A DNA stretch of 64,000 nt from Ceratodon purpureus (GCA_014871385.1 CM026428.1:1585088-1649087), one strand, 5' to 3'; positions 34,054-45,470 are shown, counted from the first letter of the stretch. Numbers and translations are program-made. Notes: generated by a model from the sequence alone, not told the origin.

Positions 34054-35395
34054 AAGTTAGGATAAGGACCGGATAAAATGGCAGCGACTAACGATGGGGC
34101 TCCAGTGCACCCGGCTGCCGATCCGGATAGATAGCGGCAGTAACTAGGAATAGAAGGCGGCCACCGGTCCGGGATTCCCGGATCCAAGATCCGGAATTTT
34201 TTGGTCCCGATCGGCCACTTGGTCGCTTTAGGAATCGATAGGTTTTTAGTATTTAAGCTGGACGTTTTTCCAAGGCCGGGGCCTTGTTTTTGTACGCCGT
34301 TTTGTTGTTGCAGTTGAGAATATACTTTTTGATTTGTTGTGTCAACCGGCTGCTGACGGGTCCGTTGCCGTATGGTTTGCTGGTACTATTGTCTTCAGTA
34401 GTGTTCCGGAGGAGTGTTGAACAGTGGGATAATCCGGAGAGCGCCCGGAGAGACTGGTGAGGTGTCGAGCGTCGAGTGTTGACGGTTTCCAGTCCCGGAA
34501 GGAGTCCGTAGGGAAGGGGAGACGTACTGCAGCAGGGCTGGTAGTCTCAAGGACACGGCGAACCGTGTGTACACCGGGATCCGGAAACGGACCGGTCGCT
34601 TCCTGTAGATGGGATAAAAGCCGGATGTCCAACTGCGAATCCAATCCGGAAGGGAGATAGTATAGTATAATACTATGCAGCCGTAAGTTGATGTCATTGT
34701 AGTATGATTTCCGTATCCATAACCGGCACTGAGTAGCTATCCGGACCGGTACCTAGCCGTACGGAAGGATTATTACTCCACTTCTTGAGTGGTAAATAGG
34801 AACGGTGGGGTGTCCAGCCACTTTAAGTCACGGGACGGTGGAAAATCCAGCCACTTGAAAGGATAGACGGATCAGTGGGAACCGGCCACTAGTCTAAAAA
34901 GCCGGAAAATAGGAACGAGACAAAAACTACCGGATTCGGCCAACCGGTTGTAAGACGGAATACGGTCGGACACCGGTGGTGATTTCCGTTAGGATCTAAA
35001 AGGAGGAAAACTATAGGTCTTCGTGGGAACGAACACGGAGTGGTTCACTTTGGAGGGTATTTAGTGTGAATTAAGTGCCTTCCGGAGGAATACGGATACC
35101 ACATCGTGCTACAATCGTGGAACCGATTCTATTCGATGTGAAGTTTGGTGAGATTAGACTGAGACGTCAGTTGCTTCCTTTTTTAATACAAATATTCCAG
35201 TGCGTAATTCAAATCTTTTAATATTTTGTGGGCTTGGTTTATTCTCTTCCAATATAGATTGATGTCATCAGCTTTAATTCGAAATGCTATTATTTATAGT
35301 TTTCATTAATTTTAGTAGGTTAAGAATAAGGTAAGTATTTAGGGCTGAGTCAGAGGAGTTGAAGGTTTGGGATATATAGGAGGAAGGGAAGTTAG
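34054..35395. other. CCGG-rich 3' part of the + gag-like element and junction to the next gene
   Basis: There is no further ORF. CCGG words continue to about 35120, and the style then changes abruptly to AT-rich. A short hairpin (ccggatc, loop caa, gatccgg at 34178-34194) is followed by six T. A TATA-like gatatatagg at about 35370 precedes the ATG at 35396. Confidence 0.4.
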
Positions 35396-37764
35396 ATGGA
35401 GAGCTATATTGTGAGGAGAGTTCTCTCGTTAGTTAGACACATGAAGGAGAGTGGAGGGTCAGCTCCCTCCACTTATGTCACTCCTAAACCTAGAAGAAAG
35501 GCATATGGTACAGATTTTACGAACAGGAGAGCGAGGAAGAGGAGAGAATTACGTAGGAAGTCAAAGTCGAAAGGCAACCTCTTGAATGCACCTCTGAAGG
35601 TTCGAGGAGCTGGGCTGCCTGTGGCAATTAAATTTTGTAGCATCCGTAAACTCATTCTAGAGTCTATAGTAGAGGTAAAAGAAGAGGTTTTAGAGGATAA
35701 CGTGGTTGAGCTTCAGGAGCATGAGGAAATAAGTAGCGGAGAAAAACAGATAGAGATGACAAAGGAATTAGGGTTCAATTGCAGTCCGACTTTGGAGACA
35801 CCACAACCTTCTTTCGATTTCAAGGAGTGTTCAACAAGAGGGACGGATTCATAGTCGGGCGACCATTCTAACACCGATGTGGTAAGTTTCATAATCGATA
35901 CATTATAATATGCTAATTGTAAATAATGTATTTTTGAGAGTTACCTTCATTTTGATGTAATGTCTTCGTGTTTAATTATTTACTGTATAGAGTTATGATG
36001 CCGCATCAAACCGAGTGGTTGTTTACAATAAGAGATCGGAAGTATTAATACTCGTCATAGTCTTTAATATTTGTGCAGATTGTCGATTGGTTTAGGATTG
36101 ATCAAGAGGTTGTAGAGGAAAAGACGCCAGAAGTGGATGCGGGTGAGGAGTCAGATCCTAAGACATTGATAAGAGTGGCTCGTAGAGCAAGGCAAGAAAT
36201 TATGGAGGCGAGCGAAGGTGGGGAAGCAATAGCTGCAAGACGAGCGGGACGAGGGAACCCCAGAAGTCCATCGCAGAGGAGTCTAGACGAGGACCAATCG
36301 CCCGATAGAATTGCGGGGCCCGTTGATGACATGGAGTGTGAAGAGATAGAGGTGGCGGATCGAGGGAGAGGAATACATGGTCCAGGGAGAGGGAGAGGTC
36401 GAGGTAGTCAAGGGGAGGAGTCAAGGAAAGGTAATTCGCAACTCAAGCTTGCGGCATTGGGGTTGGAGGCTACTGACGGGAGAATGGCCGCGCGTGGAGA
36501 GAACCGAGGGGCGGAGGAGATGGACAGCGCGGGCGGAGATACGGATCGTGGCACAGCCACAGAGGAGGTAAAGGTTCGGGTTTGGGATTTTGGGGATGTA
36601 GGGTTGTTGAATGTTGAAGTGGGTGAGGTTTGGAATTCGTGGATTGCTATGCAGAGGGTCGCGGAGTGAGAGATTCGGGTTGCAATTCCCTCTGCAGCTC
36701 TGTCTGCGACAGCGAAGGTCGCGGATTGGGCATTTCATGTTGAGATTTTTTTGGGGGTTTTGGGTGAGGATACAAATCTAGAGGGAGTGGGGGAGTTGGG
36801 GGAAGGAGAATTGAAGTGCGCCGCCGCAGCAGTGGAGAGTTATCTAAATGAGATGCAAACAATGGAGACGGAGGAAGTTGGGTCGGGGTGGGGCGAGTTC
36901 GAAGCATTCTGCTGGGCCGAAGAAGCGAAGGAGGAGAAGGGCTTCGCGGTCCTGCTGCTGCAGAATGATGCGCACATTGCGAGAGTGATTGAGGTGAACC
37001 TTGAGGGCGCGAGCCCTGTGGTGGAAGATCCTGCCATTGCGGCAGCCATGGCCGCGGCTTTGCAGGATGCGCGTAAGGAAATCCAAGGGAGGCTTACGGT
37101 GGAGGAGGCAACCGCGAAGGTGGGGGACGCAATTGCGAAGGCTCGGGGGTGGGGGAGGCCACATTCTGTACAGAATGTGGTTCATTGGGAGGAAGGGGAG
37201 GTGGGGGGAGGCCGTGGGACTAAGAAGGTGGGGGACGCAATGGCGAAGGCTCGGGGGCGGAAGATGCCACATTCTGTATAGAATGTGGTTGATTGGGAGG
37301 AAGGGGAGGTGGGGGGAGGCCGCACGTGTAAGAAGGTGTGGGGAGGCCGCGGGTGTAAGAAGGTAGGGGACGCGACCGCGAAGGCTCGGGGGTGGGGGAG
37401 GCCACATTCTGTACAGAATGTGTTTGATTGGGAGGAAGGGGAGGTGGGGGGAGGCCGCGAGTGTAAGAAGGTGAGGGACGCGACCGCAATGGCTCGAGGG
37501 TGGGGGAGTCCACATTCTGTACAGAATGTGGTTGATAGGGAGGAAGATGAGATGGGGGGAGGCCGCGAGTGTACAAATGTGGGGGATGCGACATCCATAG
37601 CCGTGGGGTCTCGGGGGCGGGGAGACCCACATTCTGTACAGAATGTGGGTATTGGGTTGGTAGGGAAGGTGCGGAGAGGCCGTGGGGATGCGAAGGTGGG
37701 GGATGCGAGAGCCAAGGCCGCGAGGGTATGGAGTGGGGAGACCCACATTCTGTACAGAATATAG
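35396..37764 (+). pseudogene. Unrecognised gene with a palindromic tandem-repeat C-terminus, three in-frame stops
   Basis: Exon 1 (35396-35881) joins exon 2 (from 36079) by a GT-AG intron in matching phase. One frame then runs to 37764, broken only by TAG 35852, TGA 36667 and TAG 37279. The N-terminus is very basic (FTNRRARKRRELRRKSKSKG). The middle is Glu/Arg/Gly-rich with an RGRGRGRG run. A short alpha-helical region follows (AAAVESYLNEM, AIAAAMAAALQDARKEI). The C-terminus is a repeated unit of about 36 residues: KKVGDATAKARGWGRPHSVQ, then NV-DWEEGEVGGGR. The HSVQNV part is encoded by a DNA palindrome. In the second unit the Gln codon CAG has become TAG. No family was recognised. It lies between two inverted gag-like elements and may be a third transposon's gene. 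Confidence 0.5.
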
Positions 37765-37770
37765 GGACTG
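37110..37770 (+). repeat. Six tandem units (108-134 bp), each with a 22-bp palindrome
   Basis: The core CACATTCTGTACAGAATGTG (20 bp), extended by one C/G pair on each side, occurs as palindromes at 37159-37180, 37267-37288 (one base changed, giving TAG), 37402-37423, 37510-37531, 37627-37648 and 37743-37764 (right arm decayed). The fifth is a perfect 26-bp palindrome (37625-37650). Spacings are 108, 135, 108, 117 and 116 bp. Between palindromes, G-rich coding sequence repeats (gaggtggggggaggccg). All units lie within the open frame of the 35396-37764 gene; the last is shifted in frame. Confidence 0.93.
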
Positions 37771-37849
37771 GGGTCGGGGGCAAAGAAGTTTAACATCTCA
37801 TGACGATATTCTTTGTTTTGATTGCAACTGTTTGTTGGAATCTTATAAT

Positions 37850-40800
37850 TAGTTTGCTCTTTGTCGGAACACAGAAACGCAACTATCATCCGGATAGCAC
37901 CCTAATTGGGCGTAAACTTCCGTATTGTCACTTAGTTCCGAGTATCGTCCAGGGATTCAATAGAGTTTCACCAAGTAGTTACTTCTAATCGTTCCGAGCC
38001 TTGCCACTGCTCGGATAGTGTCTTCGGAACGTAACTCCTTAATTATCTCTCTCTCTCTTTCTCTCTCTCATCAGGTGTTTCGTCCACAAACCCCAACGTC
38101 TCGGATCAATTACCGTCTCACAACTGTCCTAGAATACTCTGGCCAGCAGGTCACACAGACGATCCTTTCCGATCCGTGAGACTACAACGACAAACCAATC
38201 CGGATCTGGGAGAACCAGGATCCGATTATCCCTAGGCGACCCGTACCACGTTCCGAATCCCCCTCTCACAGTGCACGGAACCTCTTCAGAAGTTCAGGGA
38301 GCCCGATCAAGTACTCCTTGATCCGCTTTGACCCTAGCAACGGCTATTCCGCGTGACGTTGGGTTGGGGACGGAACAGTGAGGCTTCACTCCTACGACAA
38401 TCCACTAAATCTTTCCGCTCAATCCCATTACCTTTCCGGTTCGCGTCTCGTCACAACTCCCATCACCTTCCTATCCGAGCTACAGCGGAACTCTCATATC
38501 CTTCCCGAACCATTTACACTTAGCGGGAAACCACGCACAGTACTTGCAAAAACACGAATACTTTACTGATAAGGAATATAGGGAGAAAACATGCAAAACG
38601 AAGACCCGGACTCCATCGCCTTCCCCGTTTAAGTAAGCAGGGGCTTTCACAAAAGCGGCGGCGCCGGCAGTTCAATCAAAACCCTAATCCCTAGTTATCT
38701 ACCTAGAATCCTACTTTACGACTAAACCGGATCTCCCGATCCGGAATCTACTCCTATAAATCTAGAAAGTGACGGCCAGTTGCAGCGAGAGGAATCTACC
38801 CCATCTTTGTCTTCTTGTGTCTCTCCTACTCGCGGTCTTTCTCCTTCGACCTGGTCATCTGTGGCTCGGATCCTCCTGCCCTTGCTGCCCGCTCCGCCTG
38901 CCGCCTCGCACTTCGTTCCGCCTTTGACTCCTTCGCCTGGGCCTCCAAGGATAGCTGGGTAACGATCCGGTTCTTGGGAGACTTGGGAGACTTCGACAAC
39001 ATATGCGCGGGAGGGGTTCCGGTCGTAGGGGTCCGAGTCCCAGTTCCGGTTGTCCCAACCGGAGAGCTCGCATAGGTTTTCGAGTCGGACCCGGAAATCG
39101 TAATGGGGCCCTTCTCTGCCGGATCCTTCCTCTTCCTCAAAACTCTCTGAGCACCGGCACTGTCAGCAGGGGAATCCACCACTGGCGTTCCGGTGGGGGT
39201 AGGCGTCACCGTTTCGGTCTTGGCTGTGGGTGAAGGGGTAAGTCCCCCCTCCTGAGTCACTTGGGTCCGTCCGGTTGGTGAAATGGCTCGTCCCCATTCC
39301 GTTCCCGCTATCTCCCCTTGGTAATCCGCAATGATCACCCCCGATCCGAGTCTTGGAAGGACATCCGGCCACACGGGCCGGGTCATCTGTTCCGTAACCG
39401 TCCGCTCTTCGGATCGCCTAACGGTGACTGTAGTCCCTGTCACTTCCGCCTGACTGGTGGAGATCGCGCAGCTTTGCTGAACCGTGCTGGCTCCGGGTGA
39501 CGCCACCTGTCCTTGGTGTTCCCGGATCATATCCGCGATCGTCCGGGTTGGTTTGAAGATATGTGAGTCGACCGCCATTTGCTCCTCAAGCTGGAGGTTG
39601 CGCTCCAACGGGGTCCTAAATGCTACACCGCGGGATTCCCCTACAACGGTCTGAGAGGGAGATCCGTGAAACGGATGGTTCCGACAAGCGGTTCCGACAC
39701 TGGGACTTTCGACTCCCGTATCGAGCAGCTGCCGAACCTTCTTCAAAATCTGGTTCATCGAATGCTCGCATTTGGAGAGGATCGTGATGATCTTCTGCTT
39801 GTTCTCCAAATCTGCAGGCTGCAGTACATTCTCGTCGAACAACCGGGCCTTGTTGACTACCGCACCCGAATTCCCTACCAACTTCCAAAGCTCCCCCAAG
39901 GTCTCCTCCTGCTCGGCATGGAACTTCCGGATCTCCTCGCTCTTCGTGGCCAGTTCCCTCGTAAGCTCCTGCAACTGAAGCTCCAGCTGCTTCTTCTCAC
40001 TCCGAAGCTTTGGGGCGTCCTTCAAAAGCTCCACCTCTCGGATCACCTCCTCCAATAAACAGCCCCCGAGCGACGTGCAGACTCTCGTGAACAGCGTCTT
40101 GATCCGATCGTAAGAGGCCTGCGCACGATGAGTCTCCTCCCGAATTCCCCGGAACAGTTCCACCGGAAATCCTCGCTCGGAACTGACCTCCTTCCGAACT
40201 CCGTATCTCCCCGGGCCGTAGAGGGCTCCGCGTGCTGCGACGCAGCGCGTTCCGATCGCGACCTAGACTGAGCCTTCGTAGCGGCGGGGTTCGGAATGAT
40301 CGCCGTATCATCATCCTGTTCCGTGGACGCTGTAGCCGAGGTTTCGCCATGCATATCGACATCCATCCCTGGCGGAATCTCCGAAAAGCTGAGGAAGTTC
40401 TTCGTTGACGTATAATCCTCCTCCTCCTTCTCGCTCAGCAACTCATACGCGTGGTAAAGGTGGTAGAAGAAAGGGGCGATCAGGGTCGGCTTCTTTCCGA
40501 TCGATGGCGCCATCTTCTGCACGACTTCCGCCATGAGCACGGCCTTATTCACCGGACGTTCCCCCGTGTACGCTCCGAAGATGGTGTTCCCGACCGTAAT
40601 GGTGACCTGTGCCGGTTTCAGCGGATACAGGATCGGAACGAGGAAGGCTAAGACCTGTCTCTGCCTCCTATCCTTGCAGGCGTCTATCTCGTATCCATTA
40701 TTCTTATGGATCTTCCCGTGAAACCTATCATGCACGTACCTATCCGTCCGGGTTGCCCAAAGGAGTCCGTTCTGCTCAAAGTCGTAAGTTTCTGCCCACT

Positions 40801-41590
40801 GTTCCGCATTCGACAGCGTGGGCTTGCCCCGGATCGTATCGTCTCACCTATTGTCCGGTCTGTCCAGGACCTCCCTCACCATCGCCTCATTCCTCAGCAA
40901 CCACGGCCGTGACAGCAACCCCTCGCACCTCATCCGGGTGAGATCCGCGATCAACTCTTCCATCTCCGACTCTTTGACCGGAGTGCCGGGACTAAGAACT
41001 CTACACTGCACGTGCGACATTGCTACGCCTTACTTCTCTCCCTCTACGATCCGACAGCAAGAAACTCGGCAATCCAACTGCCAGTGAATCGGAAAAGACA
41101 AAACACCTCACCGCTCTTTCACTCCCTACTCCCAGTCCGCAAAAAGGAACTCCAAACCCTAACACCCTCGCTTATATACCCCGGGCATCATAAACGCGCG
41201 GCGGCCCGTAATTGCAGCCGCCACCGTACCAAGCTAGACGCCTATCCGAGTCATGATGACTTCCGCGTCGTTTCGGATCCTAGACGCGGTTACAGTAACG
41301 ATAAGTTCTCGGATCTTTGACCCGTTCCGTGTTTTCTCTTCCGAGTTTCCGGAATCAAGGTTCCGAGAATACTTCCTGTGTTAACTGTTTTAAGGTTTCT
41401 GGAGTATCCGGTTTGTGTTAACTCCTAATACAGCTTGTGTCTAGCTAGTTTTTACCTAATTAACCAAAAAAAATGAAAAATTAATGGAATACTAACTCCG
41501 GATGAGGCTCTTCCGGTTTATTCTGAGTTTCTCGGATCCCACAGCTTTGAAATCTGGAAGAATTCTGGACTAAGGATAAACTTGAAAACC
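37850..41590 (-). mobile_element. CCGG/TCCG-rich gag-like element, inverted copy
   Basis: This segment has the same base style as 31630-35140 but opposite orientation, with its long frame on the minus strand (41020-38826) and a TATA box at about 41171-41178. The word ggaatactaa(c/t)tccgg occurs at the right edge here (about 41487) and near the left edge of the + element (about 31634), consistent with related ends. No LTRs were recognised. A (TC)n run lies at about 38046-38070 near the 3' end. Confidence 0.48.
38826..41020 (-). pseudogene. Gag-like protein, decayed homologue of 32188-34053
   Basis: The frame starts at ATG 41020 (MSHVQCRVL). It aligns with the + copy: MRCEGLLSRPWLLRNEAMV against MGCEVLLDKAWGWKHALPA, and TIRGKPTLSNAEQWAETYDF against TIRGEPDKWTAQIWRETYGF. 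It is broken by TGA at 40846-40844 and by a frameshift at about 40170-40210. From 40163 the last 445 residues are open: a long coiled coil (QLELQLQELTRELATKSEEI), a Ser/Thr/Pro-rich middle and a very basic end. The domain LAFLVPILYPLKPAQ with TLIAPFFYHLYHAYELL is the match to the plant gag-like domain. In the aligned + copy the TGA position falls at ENRG, so an Arg or Gly codon may have mutated. Confidence 0.6.
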
Positions 41591-41860
41591 TAAAAGGCAG
41601 TTAGGACCAACCTAAGTAGGAGCAGTAGCTACTGACAGATCCAGAGAGGTCCAGACTGGGGTGGTAGACGGCTGTACTGGCAGGGACCAGGAGTACGAAG
41701 GACTAGTACCGGCAGGGACCAGAGGAGGACAGGGATAGAGATCCACAGTTCCTACCCAAGAGATCACCTGCAGGGACAGACTCGACTTTCTGGAGGAGCA
41801 GACAGACGAGAAGACCACCAGCAGGAAGGACTTGGAAGGAGGAGCAGTAACTGCCCTATC

Positions 41861-44024
41861 ATGGAAGGCGGCTACCAAGGGTGGGACAAGGAAGAATTGG
41901 GTAGAAGACAGGCAGCAGAGAGGCTGGCTAGATACGAGCTCAGGGAGCAGCAGAGAGCAGCAGTTGAGCTAGGCAGGAACATGGGTGGGCAGCCCAGCTC
42001 TGAGAAGAGCATTGCCGAAGGAAAGACAAGGGACTTGATTGACATGGACATGGTAGGCGAAAATGCAAGCCAGGAGACACTGCTTGGAATAAGCAGGAGG
42101 ACAAGATCAGCTAAGGGCGAACCTGGTCCTAGTTTCAAGAATTGGCAGGAGGATGAAGAGATGAGGAAGTATGATGGCTCAATGCCAACACCAACGACCA
42201 ACAGAAGGGAGTTTCCAAGACCAGGAAGTGGAGACATCCATCACAGTTGGAATCCTCAACTGGAGACAACAGTAGCATACGACCAGTTTAAAGAGGAGCA
42301 GAGGAGAAACACCAGCCGACCTAATACACCAAGACCACGAATACAGACACCGGGAGACTTGGAGGAGACGCTGGAGACACTGAGGAAGAAACTCGACCAA
42401 GTCAAGAGTGAAGACAAGGCCTCACGAGAGGCAGTATCCTATTCAGACCCGACTAGGACAAGCAGATAGGGACAGTAGACCACCAGAAAGCAGACAATCC
42501 ACTTCGTCCAGGACCAGTTCCAAGGACCAGAGCAGGATGAAGAAGAGGAAGATAGGAGACAGCTGGAGCAGAATAAGGCCAGACAACAGGCCAGGAGGCA
42601 GGCGGAACAGGCCAGAAGGGACCAGCAGACCATGGAAGAGGTGTACAGACACCAGATGGAGGAGCTAGGACAAACCACCAGGTTCCAGGAAACCATGGAG
42701 GCTTGGGAGCAGAAGAACAGGGAAGAAATCCAAATGAAGGAAGCCATGAGGTTATGGCACGAGACCAAGAGGATAGAGGAGCACGACCTGGAGAGACAAA
42801 GGCAGGAAGTCCTTAGATCCTGGCAGCAGGCTCAAAGGAGGGAAGAAATCAAGCAGGCAGCAAAGAAGCAAGAGGCCATGTAGCAGGACCTGCTACGCCA
42901 GGAGGCCATGCGCCTATGGCAGGAGGCCCAGAGACTGGAGGACCAGAAGAAAAAGGAGGAGGAGAGACAAGAAGCAACCCGCCAGTCTACCATGTACAGG
43001 TGGCAGGAGGTGTTGAGGGAGGAAAGTCAGAAGTTACAGGCCCAACAGAAGGACATGTGGCCAGGATATGAACAATGTGAGGTACAAGGTGGAAGATCAA
43101 GATCAGCAGAAGTGATGGGGGTACTAGTACCAGCAACTGCTATACCCTAGGGACCAGCACAGAGCCATTTCCACCACCAGATAAGACCAGCAGGTCCATT
43201 GGGAGGAGGAGGAGCATGAACAACCTATGTAGATCACCTGACTAGTGATTTATACCAGCCAGAGGCACCCTTGTTAGTGTATTGGGGAGGTGGGGGAGCA
43301 GACGTGGGAGCAGGAGCCACCAATATAGGGACAGGATTCCGAAGACCAGCTGAAGTAGTTGAAGGAACAATATATGGGACCAGACCACCAGTAGGGGTTA
43401 AAGTACCAGTGGCAACAGCAGCCAGCAGTTATCCAGACCAACCGGTACCACCAGTTTACCCACCAGTTGGAAGACAAGGTATACCACCAGTATACCTACT
43501 AGATGGAAGACGAGGTATAGGACCAGTCTACCCACGAGTTGGAAGACCAGGCGTACCACCAGTCTACCACCAGCTGCAGGACCAGGCTACCGACCAGTTG
43601 GAGGACCAGTATACCCACCAGTTGGAGGACCAGTCGGACCACCAGTATTAGGACGAGGAAGTATGGCACATAGGAAGCCACTGCCTACTCCAAGTACAAA
43701 GAAGGTACAAATGCTGATGCTCATATTCGTCAGTTTGAGCGCACTTTGTGGCACAATGGGGAAACTGATGAGCTGGTTATCATCAACCTAATGGGTACTA
43801 CCTTACTGGATAAGGTCGGGGCCTGGTATGAGAATTTTCTGGAGAGTCACCTTTACTGCTCATCGGAGGAGGTCAAGGCAGCCTTCAAGAGAAGGTATAG
43901 GGACCAGACAAGCGATGAAGCAGTTTACAGGGAGTTGAAGTCCTTCAAGCAGGCAGATAGGGAGAGGGGAAAGTTAGCATGTGAGCGGAGAGCAGAGAGC
44001 AAAGAATGGAGAGCAGAGATTTGA
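41861..44024 (+). pseudogene. Retrotransposon Gag with long coiled coil, decayed by stops
   Basis: One frame runs from 41861 to about 43648, broken only by TAG 42467, TAG 42476, TAG 42881, TAG 43148, TGA 43217 and TAG 43649. After a frameshift at about 43660-43690 the rest continues to 44024. The middle is an extreme Gln/Glu/Arg coiled coil (EVLRSWQQAQRREEIKQAAK; MRLWQEAQRLEDQKKKEEER). A Pro/Tyr/Gly-repeat segment follows (PPVYPPVGRQGIPPVY). The C-terminal part has the retrotransposon Gag core: IRQFERTLWHNGETDELVII, LLDKVGAWYENF, EVKAAFKRRYRD. No pol region follows; the frame ends in the 7-bp GAGCGGN array. Ty3/Gypsy affinity is probable but not proven. Confidence 0.6.
43983..44024 (+). repeat. 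7-bp GAGCGGN array, copy B
   Basis: Six heptamers occur: gagcgga, gagcaga, gagcaaa, gaatgga, gagcaga and gatttga. The array forms the last codons of the gag pseudogene. The sequence ccctataaccgtgga follows about 35 bp later, as in copies A and C. Confidence 0.82.
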
Positions 44025-44157
44025 CATTTAGCCAAATTTTTGAAAGTAAAATAAACCCTATAACCGTGGAAAAATACTAAAAAAAGGCATGATTTTGTTA
44101 CTTTTTTTAGTAAAGGAGTATAATTCCGTGGAATTTAGGGTTATCACTGGTAAAAAT

Positions 44158-45470
44158 TAAAGGTCTGAAAACTTTGAGGAATATATCGAAGTTTGTGTAC
44201 AATAATCGAGCTGCTGAAACCAAGATGTATACCATGTCAGACTGCTTGTCTTCGTCGAATATTTCTTGGTCTTTAGATAAGACCATTGCTAGCTTAAGTG
44301 TCAACCAACGATCTATATAAACGTGAGCAGACGTCCTTGACGTTGTATTAGCTCAATAATTTGTTAGGAACTTTACCTTCTACTTCTTAGCAGTTGTTTG
44401 AAAGTAGCATGTTGTGAGTTTGGAGGAGGCTTCGGTCTTTCATTGTTTTCATCTGATTTGATTTGATTTAATTGGAGTTGATTGCGAAATCCTTCGTCTA
44501 CTCTACTCCAAACACCCTAAAGTAGTTGTGATTCTCATTTCCAATTCGTCTCCGTGTATGTAAAGGATAAAATGTCACAACTGTAACGCTCAAAATATAA
44601 CATGAAGAATGAAATGTTACAAAAGAAATGCTCAAAATTTATATTGCGCTGTAATTTCTCTCTTAACCATTAAAAATCTCACATTTCCATAGCCATATTA
44701 CCTATTCTTGGGAGAGATCCAGATACCATCTCTCGGAGAAATTTTCTCTCTTTCCAGCACATCCAAGACCTCATTCCCATTGGCCCATAGCAATGTCCTC
44801 AACTAATCTAACTCAACGCAACTAAGTTCTCCAAGGGACGCTGTCTCTAACCTCTCGTTGTAAATTAGAGATGCAAGTTTCCAAGAACTCCTAAAAACAC
44901 TCCAGTTGATGTTGGACCGATTAACTTCGTATTCATCCTTCGGACACCAATGGCGACCCTCGTACGAAAAGTAATCCCACCTCGCTAGTCGAAGGCATGC
45001 GTATTCAGGACTACTGTCAATCTCACGCTTCCACCTCTTCGACACAGCACGAGCGTTCTCGACGTCTTCAAACGTAATTACAGTCGGAGGAGTCCAACCC
45101 TGTGTTGCACTACTACCTATATGATCCCAGGGGTTAGGCCCATCCGCCATCCGCTTAAGCAAATCCTGTAAAATCGTTTCACAGGCAACAACCTCAAATG
45201 AATCGCCCATACCTTCAAACAACTCCCTAGCAAGTACAAGCTTAAGTTCTACATAAATCATTGAGCTTATACAACTTCAAGGACGTCTGCTAAGGTTTAT
45301 ATAGATCGTTGCTTGACACTTAAGCTAGAAATGGTCTTAGCTAAAGACGAAGAATTCTTCGACCGAGACAAGCAGCTTGACTTGGTATACATCTTGGTTT
45401 CAGCAACTCCATTATTGTACACGAACTCTGAAATATGCCACGAACTTTTAGGACCATTTCTTATTGCTGG
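44158..45470. repeat. Inverted repeat (about 215-bp arms) around an F-box-like ORF
   Basis: The left arm, about 44158-44373, is matched in reverse complement by about 45240-45470. Shared blocks include gctgaaaccaagatgtatac, cgatctatataaac and cagacgtccttga. Each arm holds a TATA box (TATATAAA at 44314-44321 on + and 45297-45304 on the minus strand) followed by leader-like sequence, so two copies of one promoter face each other. Only the right arm leads into an ORF (45261-44803). The arms are roughly 80% alike by eye. Confidence 0.8.
44803..45261 (-). CDS. Small F-box-like hypothetical protein
   Basis: This is a 152-residue ORF beginning MIYVELKLVLARELFEGMGD, 36 bp after a TATA box. It contains VACETILQDLLKRMADGPNP, then TFEDVENARAVSKRWKREID and CLRLARWDYFSYEGRHW. 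The pattern of leucines, RAVSKRWK and a following Trp-rich stretch resembles plant F-box proteins (ARSVSKRWR-type core), but the match is partial and the usual LPDDL start is missing. It is intact with a promoter, so it could be expressed. The inverted promoter copy opposite could drive antisense RNA across it. Confidence 0.4.
   Translation of the reverse strand: MIYVELKLVLARELFEGMGDSFEVVACETILQDLLKRMADGPNPWDHIGSSATQGWTPPTVITFEDVENARAVSKRWKREIDSSPEYACLRLARWDYFSYEGRHWCPKDEYEVNRSNINWSVFRSSWKLASLIYNERLETASLGELSCVELD

Larger units (their letters stand above)
31630..35140 (+). mobile_element. CCGG-rich gag-like element, + copy
   Basis: This segment stands out by very frequent CCGG/CCGGA words in both coding and noncoding parts. 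It carries one long ORF (32188-34053) behind a TATA box. It is related in protein sequence and base style to the inverted segment 37850-41590. No long direct repeats (LTRs) or reverse transcriptase were found, so it may be a non-autonomous gag-only retroelement (LARD/TR-GAG type) or another plant element. Boundaries are where the CCGG-rich style starts and stops. Confidence 0.5.

Noticed and set aside
33438-34187. 249-codon minus-strand frame
   Set aside because: It is an antisense shadow of the intact gag-like ORF in CCGG-rich DNA, where antisense stops are rare.
31630-35140. LTRs flanking the + gag-like gene
   Set aside because: Upstream and downstream flanks share base style (CCGG words) but no long direct repeat could be found by eye.
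37159-37764. CRISPR-like array
   Set aside because: The units are palindromic repeats in a plant gene with coding, homologous spacers; there is no spacer diversity and no cas genes.
37159-37764. Heat-shock elements
   Set aside because: TTC and GAA in the palindrome are six bases apart, not the two-base spacing of heat-shock elements.
36844-37889. Long Pro-rich minus-strand frames of 187-300 codons
   Set aside because: They are antisense shadows of the G-rich tandem repeat at 37110-37770. The sense frame has intron support, consistent codons and paralogous units.
20800-43650. Reassigned TAG codon (Gln) explaining the many in-frame TAGs
   Set aside because: AP4M terminates naturally at TAG, and sister repeats and paralogues carry ordinary CAG, so mutation is the simpler explanation.
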